From the NCBI GenBank assembly GCA_029747015.1, contig JAKOGI010000536.1, positions 371,001 through 435,000 on the forward strand: a stretch of DNA of 64,000 bases, in the 5' to 3' direction. The position numbers and the translations under genes are program-made. Source of the stretch: Carnegiea gigantea (Eukaryota; Streptophyta; Magnoliopsida; Caryophyllales; Cactaceae). Numbering within the stretch: the first letter of the stretch is position 1; the number at the start of each line of letters is the position of its first letter. Below are positions 1-11,997 of the stretch, piece by piece. The notes under the pieces are model-generated. The model saw nothing but the letters and a program-made list of their open reading frames with translations, was not told the origin of the DNA and searched no databases.

Positions 1-1955
1 TCTAGCTCTGGCTTGCAGTCATAGAGAACAAAGATTCCTAATAAGGACACATAATAATACAATGGTATCTGACAAGGACTCTGTTGTTAACTAGCCAAAG
101 GTCACTATGATCTTTTTTAGATCAACCTAGGGACTCATGTAACTAAAGTTGCATGGGTTTGATACGTTTAAAGAAAAGTTGCTGGGGTTTTTGATACTTT
201 ATATAGACACTTTCCATGTCTTATTGCTCTATAATCTTTTGTTGTTGTAACTAAAGTTGTTTCTTGGATATACCCTTTTGAATTTTACATCTTAATCTTA
301 TAAAATCACTAGCAATAATCCTATAGAGTTCATAGAATATATACTCATCACTCCCAGCTCCTTAGTAGCATGAGTTGTGATGCCTCAAAATAAAGTGTCC
401 TGAGTTCAACCCATAGAATTGCATTCTATATCATACTTCTCCATAAATTACTTATTCCCCAAATCTTATTCATGAATTTTGCCCACTCATTAGCTGGAGC
501 ATAAATTATGGCATCTAGAATATCAGGTATATGAAAGTAAAGTGTCTATAGTCATATATAACACATCCTCGTGCCTTGTCCTCCTGCGTGAATAATCGTT
601 TTCAACAAAATGAGTATGCTTAAAGTTGTTAAACTCTACTCCCGCTTCTTTGATGCATCAACATCTAAGTACCTTTTATCTGCTCTCTCTCCTCTGCTTT
701 TTGGCCCATTTCCTTTTTGTCTAATCCTTGTTAACCCCAAAGAGTCCGCTTACCAAATCACATTATGCACTACAAAATAGAATTTTATCCTCCTAATTTA
801 TTTTCCATATCTAATGAGTATAACTCAACGTAACATCACTTATCACCTAATCCACTAGAATCAAATAAGGAGTTATTTATACCATTTTCTTAGAATCTCT
901 TATGAATATCTTGACACGAAGGTCCACCTTTTAATAATTTCCATGTGCCCTTAGGGTTCATTTTAGCCTCATAATAAGCGTGGACCTTATAGGCCCAACC
1001 ACATTATGCAATCCCAAACCTCTAGAGGAGTTTTCCTCTACATATTCTCAAAGTTTTCATTACCTACTATTGCCTCGATTGAGGTATATTATTTGTATAA
1101 CTTGAGTCAATGGCCTATAGTCGTAACGTCAACCAAAGACCCATATGTAAATACCCTCCACCTCTTCACTATCTACATAATTGTAAAACATGTTTTGAGA
1201 TACAATGACTTGTATACATCTAGCATATGATAGCTTATGTACGTTTATGTAATCAGGAAACCAATTAATGACAACATTTTCTTTGTGTGATGACCTTATC
1301 TTATCACATGCAACCCATATAATACTAAGTAGCATACCATAAGTTATTTAACCATTGCCATATAATTCACTGCAGTAAATTATTATTGCGAATCACCTGT
1401 GATAGCGTAGTAGGCCCTCAGACATGTACTCAATTACAGTTTCTATTTAATATTAATTCATACCAAGGATGTTGCTACATAGCGCATTTTCCCTATCTAG
1501 AAAGTTAGATGCAATTTGGTACCACATTAATCACATTAGAATTTGTAAATGACATCCTCGTATCATATCTTAAACGTAACCTCATGCAAACCCCAAATAT
1601 ATATGTGTGTTTTCAATAAAACTTCTAGATTAAAGTCATCCTCACAAAACAAATGGGTAACTCCAAACTCCACAGAATTATCGCTATAAGCTTGGTAAAC
1701 TTTTCTAAAAGATGTATGTCAACAGGAGGTCAACCAAATGCTTCCTTCCTCTACTTTGTTAATAATGGAGTTCCAAGGTGTTACCTAACTAGGTCCTTGG
1801 TCTTAATACCAGACCAAGGGCTAAGGCTAGGTAAATATTTATAAAAGCACTCTCATTATGCGCTTATACGCATGAATTCATTTAACTAGTTTGGCACAAC
1901 TCATAAGTCCCCTATAGCTCTTAGTGGCCCTTAAACCCATCTTTGATACCACATC
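1..1955 (-). mobile_element. LTR-B element internal domain, PBS-proximal part (leftmost unit, partial)
   Basis: This matches 10041-11997, 20240-22210 and 30275-32988 along its length. In element orientation (minus) it is the leader side, lying just downstream of the primer site at 1941-1951. No long reading frame is present on either strand, so it is untranslated or a decayed gag region. Unlike the other three copies it lacks the CT-rich expansion found at about 10738-10770, 20938-20970 and 31690-31720, which suggests this unit split off early. It is cut by the window edge. Confidence 0.8.
1941..1951 (-). other. Primer-binding site, LTR-B element, copy 1
   Basis: The minus strand reads TGGTATCAAAG four bases after the LTR end. 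Plant Ty3/gypsy and copia primer sites for initiator methionine tRNA commonly read TGGTATCAGAGC; the first eight bases match. This site fixes the element orientation as minus. Confidence 0.7.
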
Positions 1956-3187
1956 TATAATGTTGCCAATCCCTAATTACTTATTGCTTAATCTGATTTG
2001 ATTATTTAATATCATGGTTGTAGCGGAAGACTTAATGGCTGGAGGTTACCACCATCCTAAGTCGGACAAGGCTATATAACAACTACATGACCTTAGCTAA
2101 AGGAATTTCACATTTGTAAGTCCCATTAAGATGAAAGTATGCAAAACAACTGCGAACGACAATTTAACTTTAATATAACTGGAATATGACTAGATTGAGT
2201 GTTTCCTAATACTCCACATTAGGCATGCTTATTCAAAATACAACCCAACATGACCTTTAAGCTTTGTCAAGTCTTCATGTTATGTCAAAATCCATTGTGA
2301 GCATCTAACAGTGTCAAGCAGCAATAGACACGAAGCCTTACTTCCTTTGTGCTTCTTAGGGAGAGAACTATTTATTGACTCCTCACTTAAAATAGAAAAC
2401 ACAAAAATATTTTGAGAAATGAGCCGAAGTCTAGTACGTGTATCCCCATATTGTAAAATAAACCTTTGGAAAAATTTAGTTGGACACCAGCATTTCAATT
2501 CATTTGTCGAAAAACGGGTAAAAGGGAGACAATGTGATTAAAACCGTTTTGTTGTTTGCTATCTGAAAGTGGGACCCTTGTTGATTTCTGATGTGATTAT
2601 CGAGATAAGTGTACACTTCCTAGGCTGATCGAGAAGCCTACACCGAGGCAGCACAGGTGAACTGAGGGGCATGAGCTTGATGCTTGATAACTTATAGGGC
2701 CACTTAATTATTCAGACAGATTCATTACATAAATTTTGCATGTAATTGTATAATTTTGAGAAACATGTGATTTTTCAAAGAGTATAGGTAATAAATGTAC
2801 CTGGAATCTTTAAAATCTCTCATCTTTTATAAAGTTTTTGTTTATGGTGTGATTGATGTAAGAAGTGGCCTCGTTTCTGTACCAAAAATTATATATTTTT
2901 ATGGTTAGTAGAGTTTCAAATAGTTTCTATTAACTGCAACCTTAGTAATTAATTTGCGGTTTTCCTTGGTATTTTTTTGAATTATGAATACACTCATAGT
3001 TATTTGTTTAGACACATAAAATTGACTTCATCTCCCCTTTTCTATATTATCTTTTTCCTTTTTAAGGTTATCGTTATTTTTATAATTGATAACATTAACA
3101 TTGGTGTTGTTATTATAGGTTTTAATATTGTTTTCTTGATCACTATTGTTGTTGTTGTTATTAGTATTGTAATTATTATTGTTATTA

Positions 3188-3224
<37 letters not shown>

Positions 3225-3893
3225 CATCATCATCATCATCATCATCATCAACGTTACTATTACTTGTGGCAATTGTAATTAATTTTAGTGATTTGTCCAT
3301 AAAGGGATCATACAAGGCAAGACCCATTTGCGACTCTGGGTCATCTTCTGTGCCAAATATATGTTATTAAACCTAAATTCACAGATTCCCACTCTCCTTG
3401 GCCTTAAGTAGGTTTTGCCTCAAATTTATTTGTTTTGATTACAAAAGAGTAGGTCATTCGTAACCCAAGTGAATAAAATACAACCTTTAATCATCTCCTT
3501 GTGCATCATTAACATTTGTATACCTCATTAACAATTCCTCAAACTCACAATCATCTCTACTTTAATTAAAGTTCATCATCAAACATACTTTTATCCTTAG
3601 GTCACTAAGTTCATTCAAGTTTCACATATAATCCCACTACAATCTCCCAAATTAATTCAAAGTCCTTATTAAGCAATTTATTTCAAAATTTCCCAAATCA
3701 GCGATTCTCTCATTCACTCCATCTTCAACCCATTATCTCATTACTTGGATCAAGCTACAAGGTTCAACCTCAACAATTACCTTATCTTCATTGCTACCAC
3801 TACCTAAATGAGCATACTTAATACCTTTCAATTTCTTAAGTTAATTCCAAGATATATATTAACAAACTTATTTCAAAATCCTCCCAAATTACA
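1956..3893 (-). mobile_element. LTR-B copy 1 (shared LTR)
   Basis: In element orientation it begins TGTAATTTGGG directly after the purine tract and ends near the primer site. The canonical end ATTACA is TATAAT-complement here (TGTAAT mutated to TATAAT on the plus strand at 1956). Length is 1938 bp. It contains a triplet microsatellite at 3147-3250. It serves both as the 5' LTR of the unit to its left and as the 3' LTR of the unit to its right. Confidence 0.8.
3147..3250. repeat. Triplet microsatellite (GTT/ATT/ATC) in LTR-B1
   Basis: Runs of GTT, then ATT, then ATC read on the plus strand. The same position in the other three LTR-B copies holds a different mix of the same triplets. The apparent poly-Asn, poly-Ile and poly-Leu reading frames here are only the repeat translated. 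Confidence 0.95.
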
Positions 3894-3915
3894 TCCCCCC
3901 TCTCTTCTTCAACCT
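3894..3915 (-). other. Polypurine tract, LTR-B element, copy 1
   Basis: On the minus strand a purine-rich run ending GAAGAGAGGGGGGA directly abuts the LTR start TGTAATTTGGG. This is the expected position of the plus-strand primer for LTR retrotransposon replication and marks the 3' LTR boundary. Confidence 0.75.
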
Positions 3916-5143
3916 CAACTCTACCTCAAACCCTTCATGGCAAAATACAACACCCACACCCCAAAACCCCTAAATTACCCTTCAACATACATGTAATTCC
4001 TCAAATTTCCATGAAACCAAACTTTATGACACAAGTGCCCCCAAGCCCTAATCCCACCATGAACACCCACTTCATCCCCTCACCTCAAATCCTCAAAATT
4101 GCAATAATACATTGCAAATTCACACAAATTATGGCTTAACCAGATTTAAGAAGAAGTCACTTCATATTTGATGTTGAAATGGACAAAATTATGCCTTACG
4201 GAAAACTAGAACATATGGCCCTCATCTTTTCGCTGGAAAATCGCAAGTGTGGAATGGGTGGGAATGGGAAGGGAGAAAGGAGTAGGTGGGAGTGGATAAG
4301 AGTGATATTTTTTTTTTTTAGGTAATCGCACTCAAGAGAGAAGTCACAAGTGCACTTTAAGACATATCAAGGTCAACTCCTTAAGGGAACCTTGGAAATA
4401 ACGGATCTTGAAAGTCTGTATAATGGTATCGCATGCTTAAATTTTCTAGATTTGATAGTTTATCAATTTTTTGTGTAATCACTTTATAAAAACATGTAGA
4501 TTTTAGATAGGAATTTGAAATTTTTCTGAAGTAGTTGTATCTGGAACATTAATTGGATGGATAAAGGTGTATCCGGCCTTTGATAACTATTTTGGAGATA
4601 ACGTCCTAATGATTCTACATGCTATGTGATTTTGAGTTGGATTTTCAAAAAGTATATTCTTTATTGCTAAAACCGCAAATATATCATTAAGGTGTATTAT
4701 TTTTTTTCTTCTTCTTATTAGTATAATCAAATAAAAAAGGTTAATGTTTTATACTGGATTTATTGAGAACACATAGACCAGAAGCTAATTAAATTTTAAA
4801 GCCACAGCTTAAACATTTTTTCCCCATTAATATTTAGGAATATTAAATTATTCCCTTTACCTCTAGCATTATCAAGGAAAATAGGTGGAATTAAGTACAA
4901 TGTTTTTGCCAATAGATAATCCATGTTGATGCATTGTATTATTTCGAAGCTATTTAGTACCTACAGTAAAATACTTACTGTTTTTTACATTGAGGACTTG
5001 AAACCATAATTTATTAGATTTAATTCATATAGATCATAGTAAACTTGTTGATTCCTCAAATACACGGATGATAATATATATTTATCACTATGACAAATTG
5101 ATTAATGAGCCCTGATTTCTGATTTCATTACCCATCCCTACGC

Positions 5144-5158
5144 TCTCTCTCTCGCCCC

Positions 5159-5200
<42 letters not shown>
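5144..5200. repeat. (CT)n microsatellite, unit 2
   Basis: CT dinucleotide run interrupted by a short C-run. Present at the equivalent site in all four units, with different lengths and interruptions. Confidence 0.95.
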
Positions 5201-5202
<2 letters not shown>

Positions 5203-6126
5203 AGTGCTGTTGATTTAGTCTTTAATATAAAATATATGGACGAACAACAATTGTCAACAATCACAATGCCTATTGTAGTCACATTCCTTTCTCTAGCTAT
5301 GTCCTTTGCTTTCTTCTCGGGTCTGCTTACTTTCTCTCTATATAGAACACTGGATATTCAACTTCTTATGAGTTTGTGATGATAGTTGACATACATATTG
5401 TTCTACATACAAATAAATCCATGCCGGCTCACCTTCCTACTGGTCGCACTCTCCTCCAGGCTGAACAAGGTATGATCTATAAATGATCTCTTTTTGTTGA
5501 AAATAAGTGTAATAGTACGGATAGAATTTGTACAAATTTTGTTTTTCAAAGTCCAATGAAAAAAAATTCTTCATGTGGTCTAGGAATAAAATTGCTTTAT
5601 CTTTCTCCATAACTATACTCTAAATATTAGACATTATTTGAAGATATCAACATAGATGTATTTCATTAATTAGTTAATATGGTGTAGATTGCCGAGTGGA
5701 TTTTACGGGGTCAAATGTAATAACCAAGGATTTCTAATGTCGGGCTAGCTGTTTAGTTTAACAATTTTATTAACTATGTTTTACTAGCTATATTAGGTTA
5801 ATTTTTGTGGGTTTGCTAAAGTGAATAGTTTTACTACATTTGGTTTTGAAAGTTTTTAACTTATTATGTGAACGCAAAAATTTGGTAAATGGTTGAGTAT
5901 TAAACCGAGTGGGATTGGTGGAATTGAGCGGGCCAACAAATATTCAAATTCTTAATTTTGGGCCTAGGAATTCATGAATTGGGTTAGGAGAAAACAAACA
6001 AAAAAAAAAACGGGGGAGGGCATCCAGTGAATAAAACCACCAACCTTCTTTTCGTACTGGCTACCTCAAGAGAAAGATCCCCCAACAGCTGTCTCTGTCA
6101 ATACACCACCACTGACCACTGGAACT

Positions 6127-6180
6127 AGAGAGAGGAAGGGAGTGCCAGTATAGAGAGGGAGAGAGAGGGAGGGAGGGAAA
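6127..6180 (+). repeat. GA/GGGA-rich tract in LTR-A1
   Basis: Purine tract of GAGA and GGGA repeats. The same position in the other LTR-A copies and in the related LTR at 59914-59938 (minus strand) also carries a GA run followed by G-rich sequence, so the tract is ancestral to the family. Confidence 0.85.
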
Positions 6181-8194
6181 GGTTGCGAAGGTGGACGTTG
6201 GCTAGTGGCGCAAGGCAGATGTGGACAAGCAATCGTCGCTGTCATGGTGGTAAAGAGGCCTTGGCGAAGCAACACGGGGAGGAAAAGGGGCTAGGCTCAA
6301 ATCCACCACAACCAACACCACCACCATAACCCAAGAGCACAACGGTGGCAGGGCCAAAGTTCAGCAACCACCATTGAAATTTCCAAGTGGAAGTTGAGGA
6401 GAGAAGAGAAGAATAGGCAGCACAGTAGCGGTAGGGGCATGAGGAAGTGACTAAAAAGCAAGTTCCAAAGCCGTCTAACTAGCCCTTAATCGTATCCTTG
6501 AGCTTGGAGTGAGGAGGCATCTTCTATCCTAAACTTAATACTAAATTTAAGCTATGGAAATTAAGATTGGATGCCCAAGTTAGGGTTCATGGGTTGAATG
6601 GCAAATTGAGTGAGACGAAGGACTGGTTGAATGACGGAATATACTTGGGTTGACAAGATATGAATTTGAGGTGCAATTGGGGATGGTGTTATAAAGTGGG
6701 AGACTGACAACCGATTCTGACCCATGTTGTCTTTGAATTATAATTGTTGTGCCATGAATGTTGTTGCCATGTTTAATAAGTGGTAGTTAGGTAATCCAAA
6801 CCATGAACATGATGTGATAGACCCCTCGACTATACCTTGTTGTTATTGGATTTTCCTTGTCCTTTGCCTTCTTTGCAAGTGTGTTTTGTCTTAGAGACAA
6901 TGGCTACCCGGTAGGCTGTGCCATCCTTTTTGCTAACTTATGAATGTGAAGCATATGATGTGTCTATCGCCCAAACCATTGAAATCTTCAGTGTTCTCGG
7001 ATTGTTAGATTGATTTACGAACCTTAAGTTGTATGACTCCATGATCTATGAGCTTAGAGCAAATACAACTAGCATGGTTCGCCTTGAATATATTTCAAAT
7101 GGCCTTAAATGTACTCTTGCTGTTTGTTTACCTGGGAACAGTTTGGTAATAGTCCTTTAATGTGATATGAGAAACTATTGGTGTGTTATGGAATCCTTGA
7201 GCAAGTTAAGATTAGTTACGACAATGTTTGAACGGGAATGTCAAAACTTCTTACTTTAGCCTTAACGGTTTAAGTGTCATTGCATTTGAAGATCGCTCGA
7301 GCAAAGAGCCAAAACCTTTCTTTTAAAAAGGGACGGGCTAGATTTCAAAAGGATTAAATGGTGTCCTATGCTTTGAACCAAATTTTAGAAGCATTCTATT
7401 CATAGCATTCTAGCTATTGCCTTACTAATTCTTGAGATAGCTAGTTGCTTGTGAACTTGTTTTACAATAAAAGTGCTGCTAGCCCTCTCTATAACGAAAG
7501 CATGCTGCTATCCGGTTATTTTGAGAAACTAAGCTCTTTATTCATGGTTGTAAATTAGATGCATTTAAAACGTTTTGGGCTATGAGGATAGTGCTAACTG
7601 TTTGGACACAATTTAGAGAGCAGACTCAATATGCATGAACCCAAGTTCCTGGGGAGTAGACCCAGAAGTGGGAACCCTAGTAAACCCTGATGAGGGTAAA
7701 AGTCCAGTGACCATGAGAGGCTCTGGGGATGCCATGAGTCGTGAGTTATGAGATCCACTTAAAAAGAGCACTAACATGTGAATTCGATGCCAAAAAAGGT
7801 GATTTCTCACCATTATGAGATGGAAACTACTTATGTCTTAATGATGTCAATGCAAGAGTTTGAAAAAGTGAAGTTACTTTTTGAAAGGACTTTCATTAAA
7901 TCCGAAGTGGCTTTTTTCGTGTGAAATAAGTTTTATAAGGGTCAACTTAGTACAAATAAGAGGTTTCACTTCTTTTTGATTGTTATTTTTACTTTCATGC
8001 TAAAAGAGCTCGGAGTTGAAAGGACTCGGTGTCGAAAAGATTATCTCTTCCCCACTGTTAGGTCATATCGAAGATTAACTAGTTGTTATTTGATCATGAA
8101 TGCTTAATATGCTATATTAAGTAAGAATTCAATGTGATTGCTGCTTATTGTATTGTATGCAACTATTTTGTTTTTCAGGGTTTCGTATTATCCA

Positions 8195-8335
8195 CTAAGC
8201 GTGTGGCAGCTCACCCTCTCTCTATTTCCCTTTTCCCTAGGTTCTCAAAAAGACGGGTAGAAGTCCTCGATTCAAGAAGCCCACTTTTTCCTTTGAGAAG
8301 GGGTCGAATGTATGTATATCTGGATTCATGAATTT
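8195..8335 (+). other. Conserved LTR block (AAGCGTGTGGTAGCTCA region)
   Basis: A block with CACTAAGCGTGTGG, a pyrimidine tract ending CCCTAGGTTC and a downstream GTATATCTGGATTCATGA. Much of it is recognisable in the diverged LTR at 55138-55295 on the minus strand, although the sequences around it have drifted far more. The pyrimidine tract plus AG resembles a 3' splice site. Function unknown; a transcript-processing role is only a guess. Confidence 0.55.
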
Positions 8336-8785
8336 AATGATGTAATGCGACGTATTCATAAATCTTGAGCAATTATATGTTAAACACATTGACTCATGTA
8401 TTGTGCATTGACTAGCAGTCGTTCTAAATGGTCGTGTGGGCCAACCAATTGATTAGTCAGCTGTTTTCATTAGTCAAAGTTGAGTTTTGTTTTAGAAGGT
8501 AACCTAGTGCTTTGACATGTGATCCATTAAGCTGTATCTTTTATTTCTTTCTTTTGTTTAGCTTTGTAGCTGTTGCACTCCGGGCTTATGGCTGTGGAGT
8601 TGTGATATTTGGCGTATAGCTGTCGAGTTTGTTGGAGACATTCTTTGTCTTTCTATTATTACAGGCACCTAATGTAGGGCTATAAGCCCAGGTTATGGCC
8701 AGCTTTTAGGCGAAACTCTGTCCATTTCGTTTCAAAATTTTAAGAGATCACTAATACTTCTATCCCTATGGATAGGGGTGTTACA

Positions 8786-11700
8786 TCAAACTTTGTCAGA
8801 TTAAGAAGTAATGTAAAGGGCCAGGGTACCTAGTGGATGCATGTTCTTATGCGTTCAAGGAACTCGCACATTTTAAAGACAAGGCAAGCCAAACAAATAA
8901 AAGAAATGCTAGAAGAAAGGGCATTAATACAAAAGACAAACTCTAATTGGCAAGGTTTGGAGGTCATTTACAATCTTTTAAGTAAATATTCTAGATATGC
9001 CATTAAACAATTCTAGATGACTAGGCGGGAAGTAAATCAACGACTAAAAGTATAAAGAATATCAATGATGTAAGAATTTAATAAAAAGAACAGATGGTAG
9101 ATCTCAAAATGATGGGCAAGGAAGTAGTGCTATGAAACAGTTAGAATGGACACAATTGTAGCTTAAATAATTCAAGAATGGAGGGTAGTAAGAGTAAAAT
9201 AGTTCCACACATTAGTTACATAGGAATAAGAATGCTTAATTTTAGTTTGAAAGCCAGACTAACAGTAAAAATAGGCAATTAAAATGGTGTCAAATGTTTA
9301 ACGGCAAATTGAATATGATTGTTTACGAAGAATAGTAAGCACAAGGTCTTAACCAAAAATCAGACTAAGGTTTCTATGTTTAGGAACCCGTAGGACCACA
9401 ACCTTGAAATGGTTATTGATTAATATGAACTAAAGTTACAATGGTTCCCAATTTATCCTCGAGGATCTTGAGAGCAAATAAAAGGGTTATGATTATAAAG
9501 TTAAGTGGTGAGCTTCTAAGAGCACAAATAGGAAGGTGATGAATGACGTGAGCAATAAGGTGATGTGATATTCAAGGAGTTGCCACAAAAGCTCATGTTA
9601 CACTCACAAAAGACATATCGTTAGCAACCTTAAAAAGATGCTAAGAAAACAATTTAAAGCATTGCAGACAGGGACATACTTTGATCATCAGCACACTAAA
9701 TTTTAATTCACTTACATATAAGGGGGGCATCCTTTTAAATGTAATGGATTCAAGAATAGTGGTAAAAACGAAGTCAGCTATGAGTAAGAATATGTTATTA
9801 CTAAAAAGATGATAGTAAAAATTAAATAGAGCAGAGATAATTAGTGAAAGAAAGAGGGACACCTCTCAGCTTGGTGATGGGGATTCCACATAAAGATTGA
9901 TTTCATAGAATAATTCAATGATGGAAAAGATATCCAATAAAGTATTGCCAAGGCGATTGAATAATTTTTATTAAACAAAGGGAGTTAATATAACTCAACA
10001 AGGAAGTATAGGTTAGATTGTGTCATTGCATATTATGGTATGGCTAGGTCTGGGTTACAATCATAGAGATCAAAGATTCCTAATGAGGACACATAATTAT
10101 AAAATGGTATCAGACAAAGACTCTATTGTTAACTAGCCAAAGGTCACTATGGACCTTTTCTGATCAATCAAGGGACTCATGTGACTAAAGTTGTAAGGTT
10201 TTGATATGTTTAAAGAAAAGTTGCTGGGGTTTTTGGTACTTTATATAGACACTTCTCATGTCTTATTGCTCTATAGTCTTTTGTTATTGTAATTGAAGTT
10301 GTGTGTTGGAAATACCCTTTTGAATTTGACATCTTAATCTTACAAAATCACTAGCAGTAATTCTATAGAGTCCATAGAATATATACTCATCACTTCGGGC
10401 TCCTTAGTAGAATGAGTTGTGATGCCTCATAATCAAGTGTCCTGAGTTCAACCTATAGAATCATTATTCCATATCATACTTCTCCATAAATTACTTATTC
10501 CCCAAATCTTATTCATGAACTTTGCCCACTCATTAGCTGGAACATAAATTATGTCCTCCAGGATATCAGGTATATGAAAGTAAAGTGTCTATGCTCATAT
10601 ATAACACATCCTCGTGCCTTGTCCTATGGTTCCACCTGCGTGAATAAGCATTTTCTATAAAATGAGTATGCTTAAAGTTGTTAAATTCCACTCCTGCTTC
10701 TTTGATGCATCAACATCTAAGTATCTTCTATTTGCTCTCTCTCTTTTCTCTTCTCTTCTCTTGCTCTCTCTCCTCTGCTTTTTAGCCTATTTCCTTTTTG
10801 TCTAATCCTTGTTAACCCCAAAGAGTCTGCTTACCAAATCACATTATGCACTACAAAATAGAATTTTGTCCTCCTAATTTATTTTGTATATCTGATGAGT
10901 ATAACTCAATCCAACATCACTTATCAACTAATCCACTAGAATCAAATAAGGAGTTATTTATACCAGTTTCTTAGAATCTCTTATGAATATCTTGGCACGA
11001 AGATCCACCTTTCAATAATTTCTATGTGTCCTTAGGGTTTATTTTAGCCTTGTAGTAAGCGTGGACCATATAGGCTCAAGCACGTTATATAATCCTAGAC
11101 CTCTAAAAGAGTTTTCGTCTACATATTCTTAAAGTTTTCAATACCTACTATTGCCTAGATTGAGGTATATTTATTTGTATAACCTGAGTCAATGGCCTAA
11201 AGTCATAATGTCAACCAAAAACCCACATCTAAATACCCTCCACCACTTCACTATCTACACCTAGCACATGATAGCTTACATACGTTTACATAATCTCGAA
11301 ACCAATTAATGACAACATTTCCTTTGTGTGACAACCTTATCTTATAGCATGTAAACTATATAATACTAAGTAGCATACCATAAGTTATTTAACCATTTTG
11401 CCATATAATTCACCATAGTATATTATTATTACGAATCATCTATGACAGTGTAGTGGGCCCTTAGACATATACTCCATTACAATGTTTATTTAATATTGAT
11501 TCATCCTAAGGATGTTGCTACATAATGCATTTTTTCTATCTAGAAAGTTAGATGCAATTTGTTACCACATTAATCACATAAGAATTTACGAATGACATCC
11601 TTATATCATGTCTTAACATAACCTTATGAAAACACCAAATATATATGTGTGTTTTTAATGAAACTTTTAGATTAAAGTCACCCTCACAAAACAAATGGGT

Positions 11701-11997
11701 AACTCCAAACTCTACAGAATTATCGCTATGAGCTTGGCAAACTTTCATAAAAGATGTATGTCAAGAGGAGGTCAACCAAATGCTTCCTTCCTCTACTTTG
11801 TTAATGATGGAGTTCCAAGGTGTTACCTGCCTAGGTCATTGGCCTTAATAGCAAACCAAGGGCTAAGGCCAAGTAAATATTTATGAAAGCATCCTCATTA
11901 TGCACTCCTACGCATTAACTCATTTAACTACTTTGACACAACTCATAAGCCTCCTATAGCTCATAGTGGCCCTTAAACCCATCTTTGATACCACATC
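8786..11997 (-). mobile_element. LTR-B element internal domain, PBS-proximal part (unit 2)
   Basis: Continues the internal domain interrupted by LTR-A1, up to the primer site at 11983-11993 and LTR-B2. Non-coding. A 63-codon frame at 11695-11886 recurs in all units, but its substitutions are mostly amino-acid changing and it is antisense to the element, so it is not annotated as a gene. Confidence 0.75.
11983..11993 (-). other. Primer-binding site, LTR-B element, copy 2
   Basis: Minus strand TGGTATCAAAG, separated from the LTR end ACATTACA by GATG. Same reading as copy 1. Confidence 0.75.

Larger units (their letters stand above)
3894..5715 (-). mobile_element. LTR-B element internal domain, PPT-proximal part (unit 2)
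   Basis: Non-coding AT-rich sequence, equivalent to 14008-15839, 24204-26035 and 34937-36706. It holds a T-run near 4310 and a CT microsatellite near 5144-5200 at the same place in each copy. No integrase or reverse transcriptase remnant is visible, so the element was non-autonomous before amplification. It ends at the target duplication of the solo LTR-A. Confidence 0.75.
5716..8785 (+). mobile_element. Solo LTR-A copy 1, Ty3/gypsy-like
   Basis: A 3070-bp sequence beginning TGTAATAACC and ending GGGTGTTACA, with matching 5-bp target duplications TCAAA at 5711-5715 and 8786-8790. No primer site or internal domain follows, so it is a solo LTR. It lies inside the internal domain of the LTR-B element in opposite orientation. 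Several blocks match the minus-strand LTR at 54695-60456, for example the GGGAACCCTAG block near 7670 and the 3' end near 8660-8785. It contains no convincing gene. Small reading frames near 8134-8331 are open in some copies but are interrupted in copy 3. Confidence 0.85.

Noticed and set aside
1653..1844. 63-codon frame starting MGNSKL, open in all four units (also 11695, 21908, 32686)
   Set aside because: It is antisense to the element, and the substitutions between copies mostly change amino acids, as expected for neutral drift; conservation follows from shared ancestry.
2977..3327. Long poly-Ile, poly-Asn and poly-Leu frames
   Set aside because: They are translations of the triplet microsatellite in LTR-B.
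8134..8331. Recurring frame in LTR-A (also 18258-18506 and 49133-49327)
   Set aside because: Broken by a stop in copy 3 and frame not kept in the diverged relative; better explained as a conserved non-coding block.
10105..10120. TGGTATCAGAC on the plus strand, resembling a primer-binding site
   Set aside because: No LTR end with CA lies just upstream, and the same place in other copies is degraded; taken as chance within the LTR-B interior.
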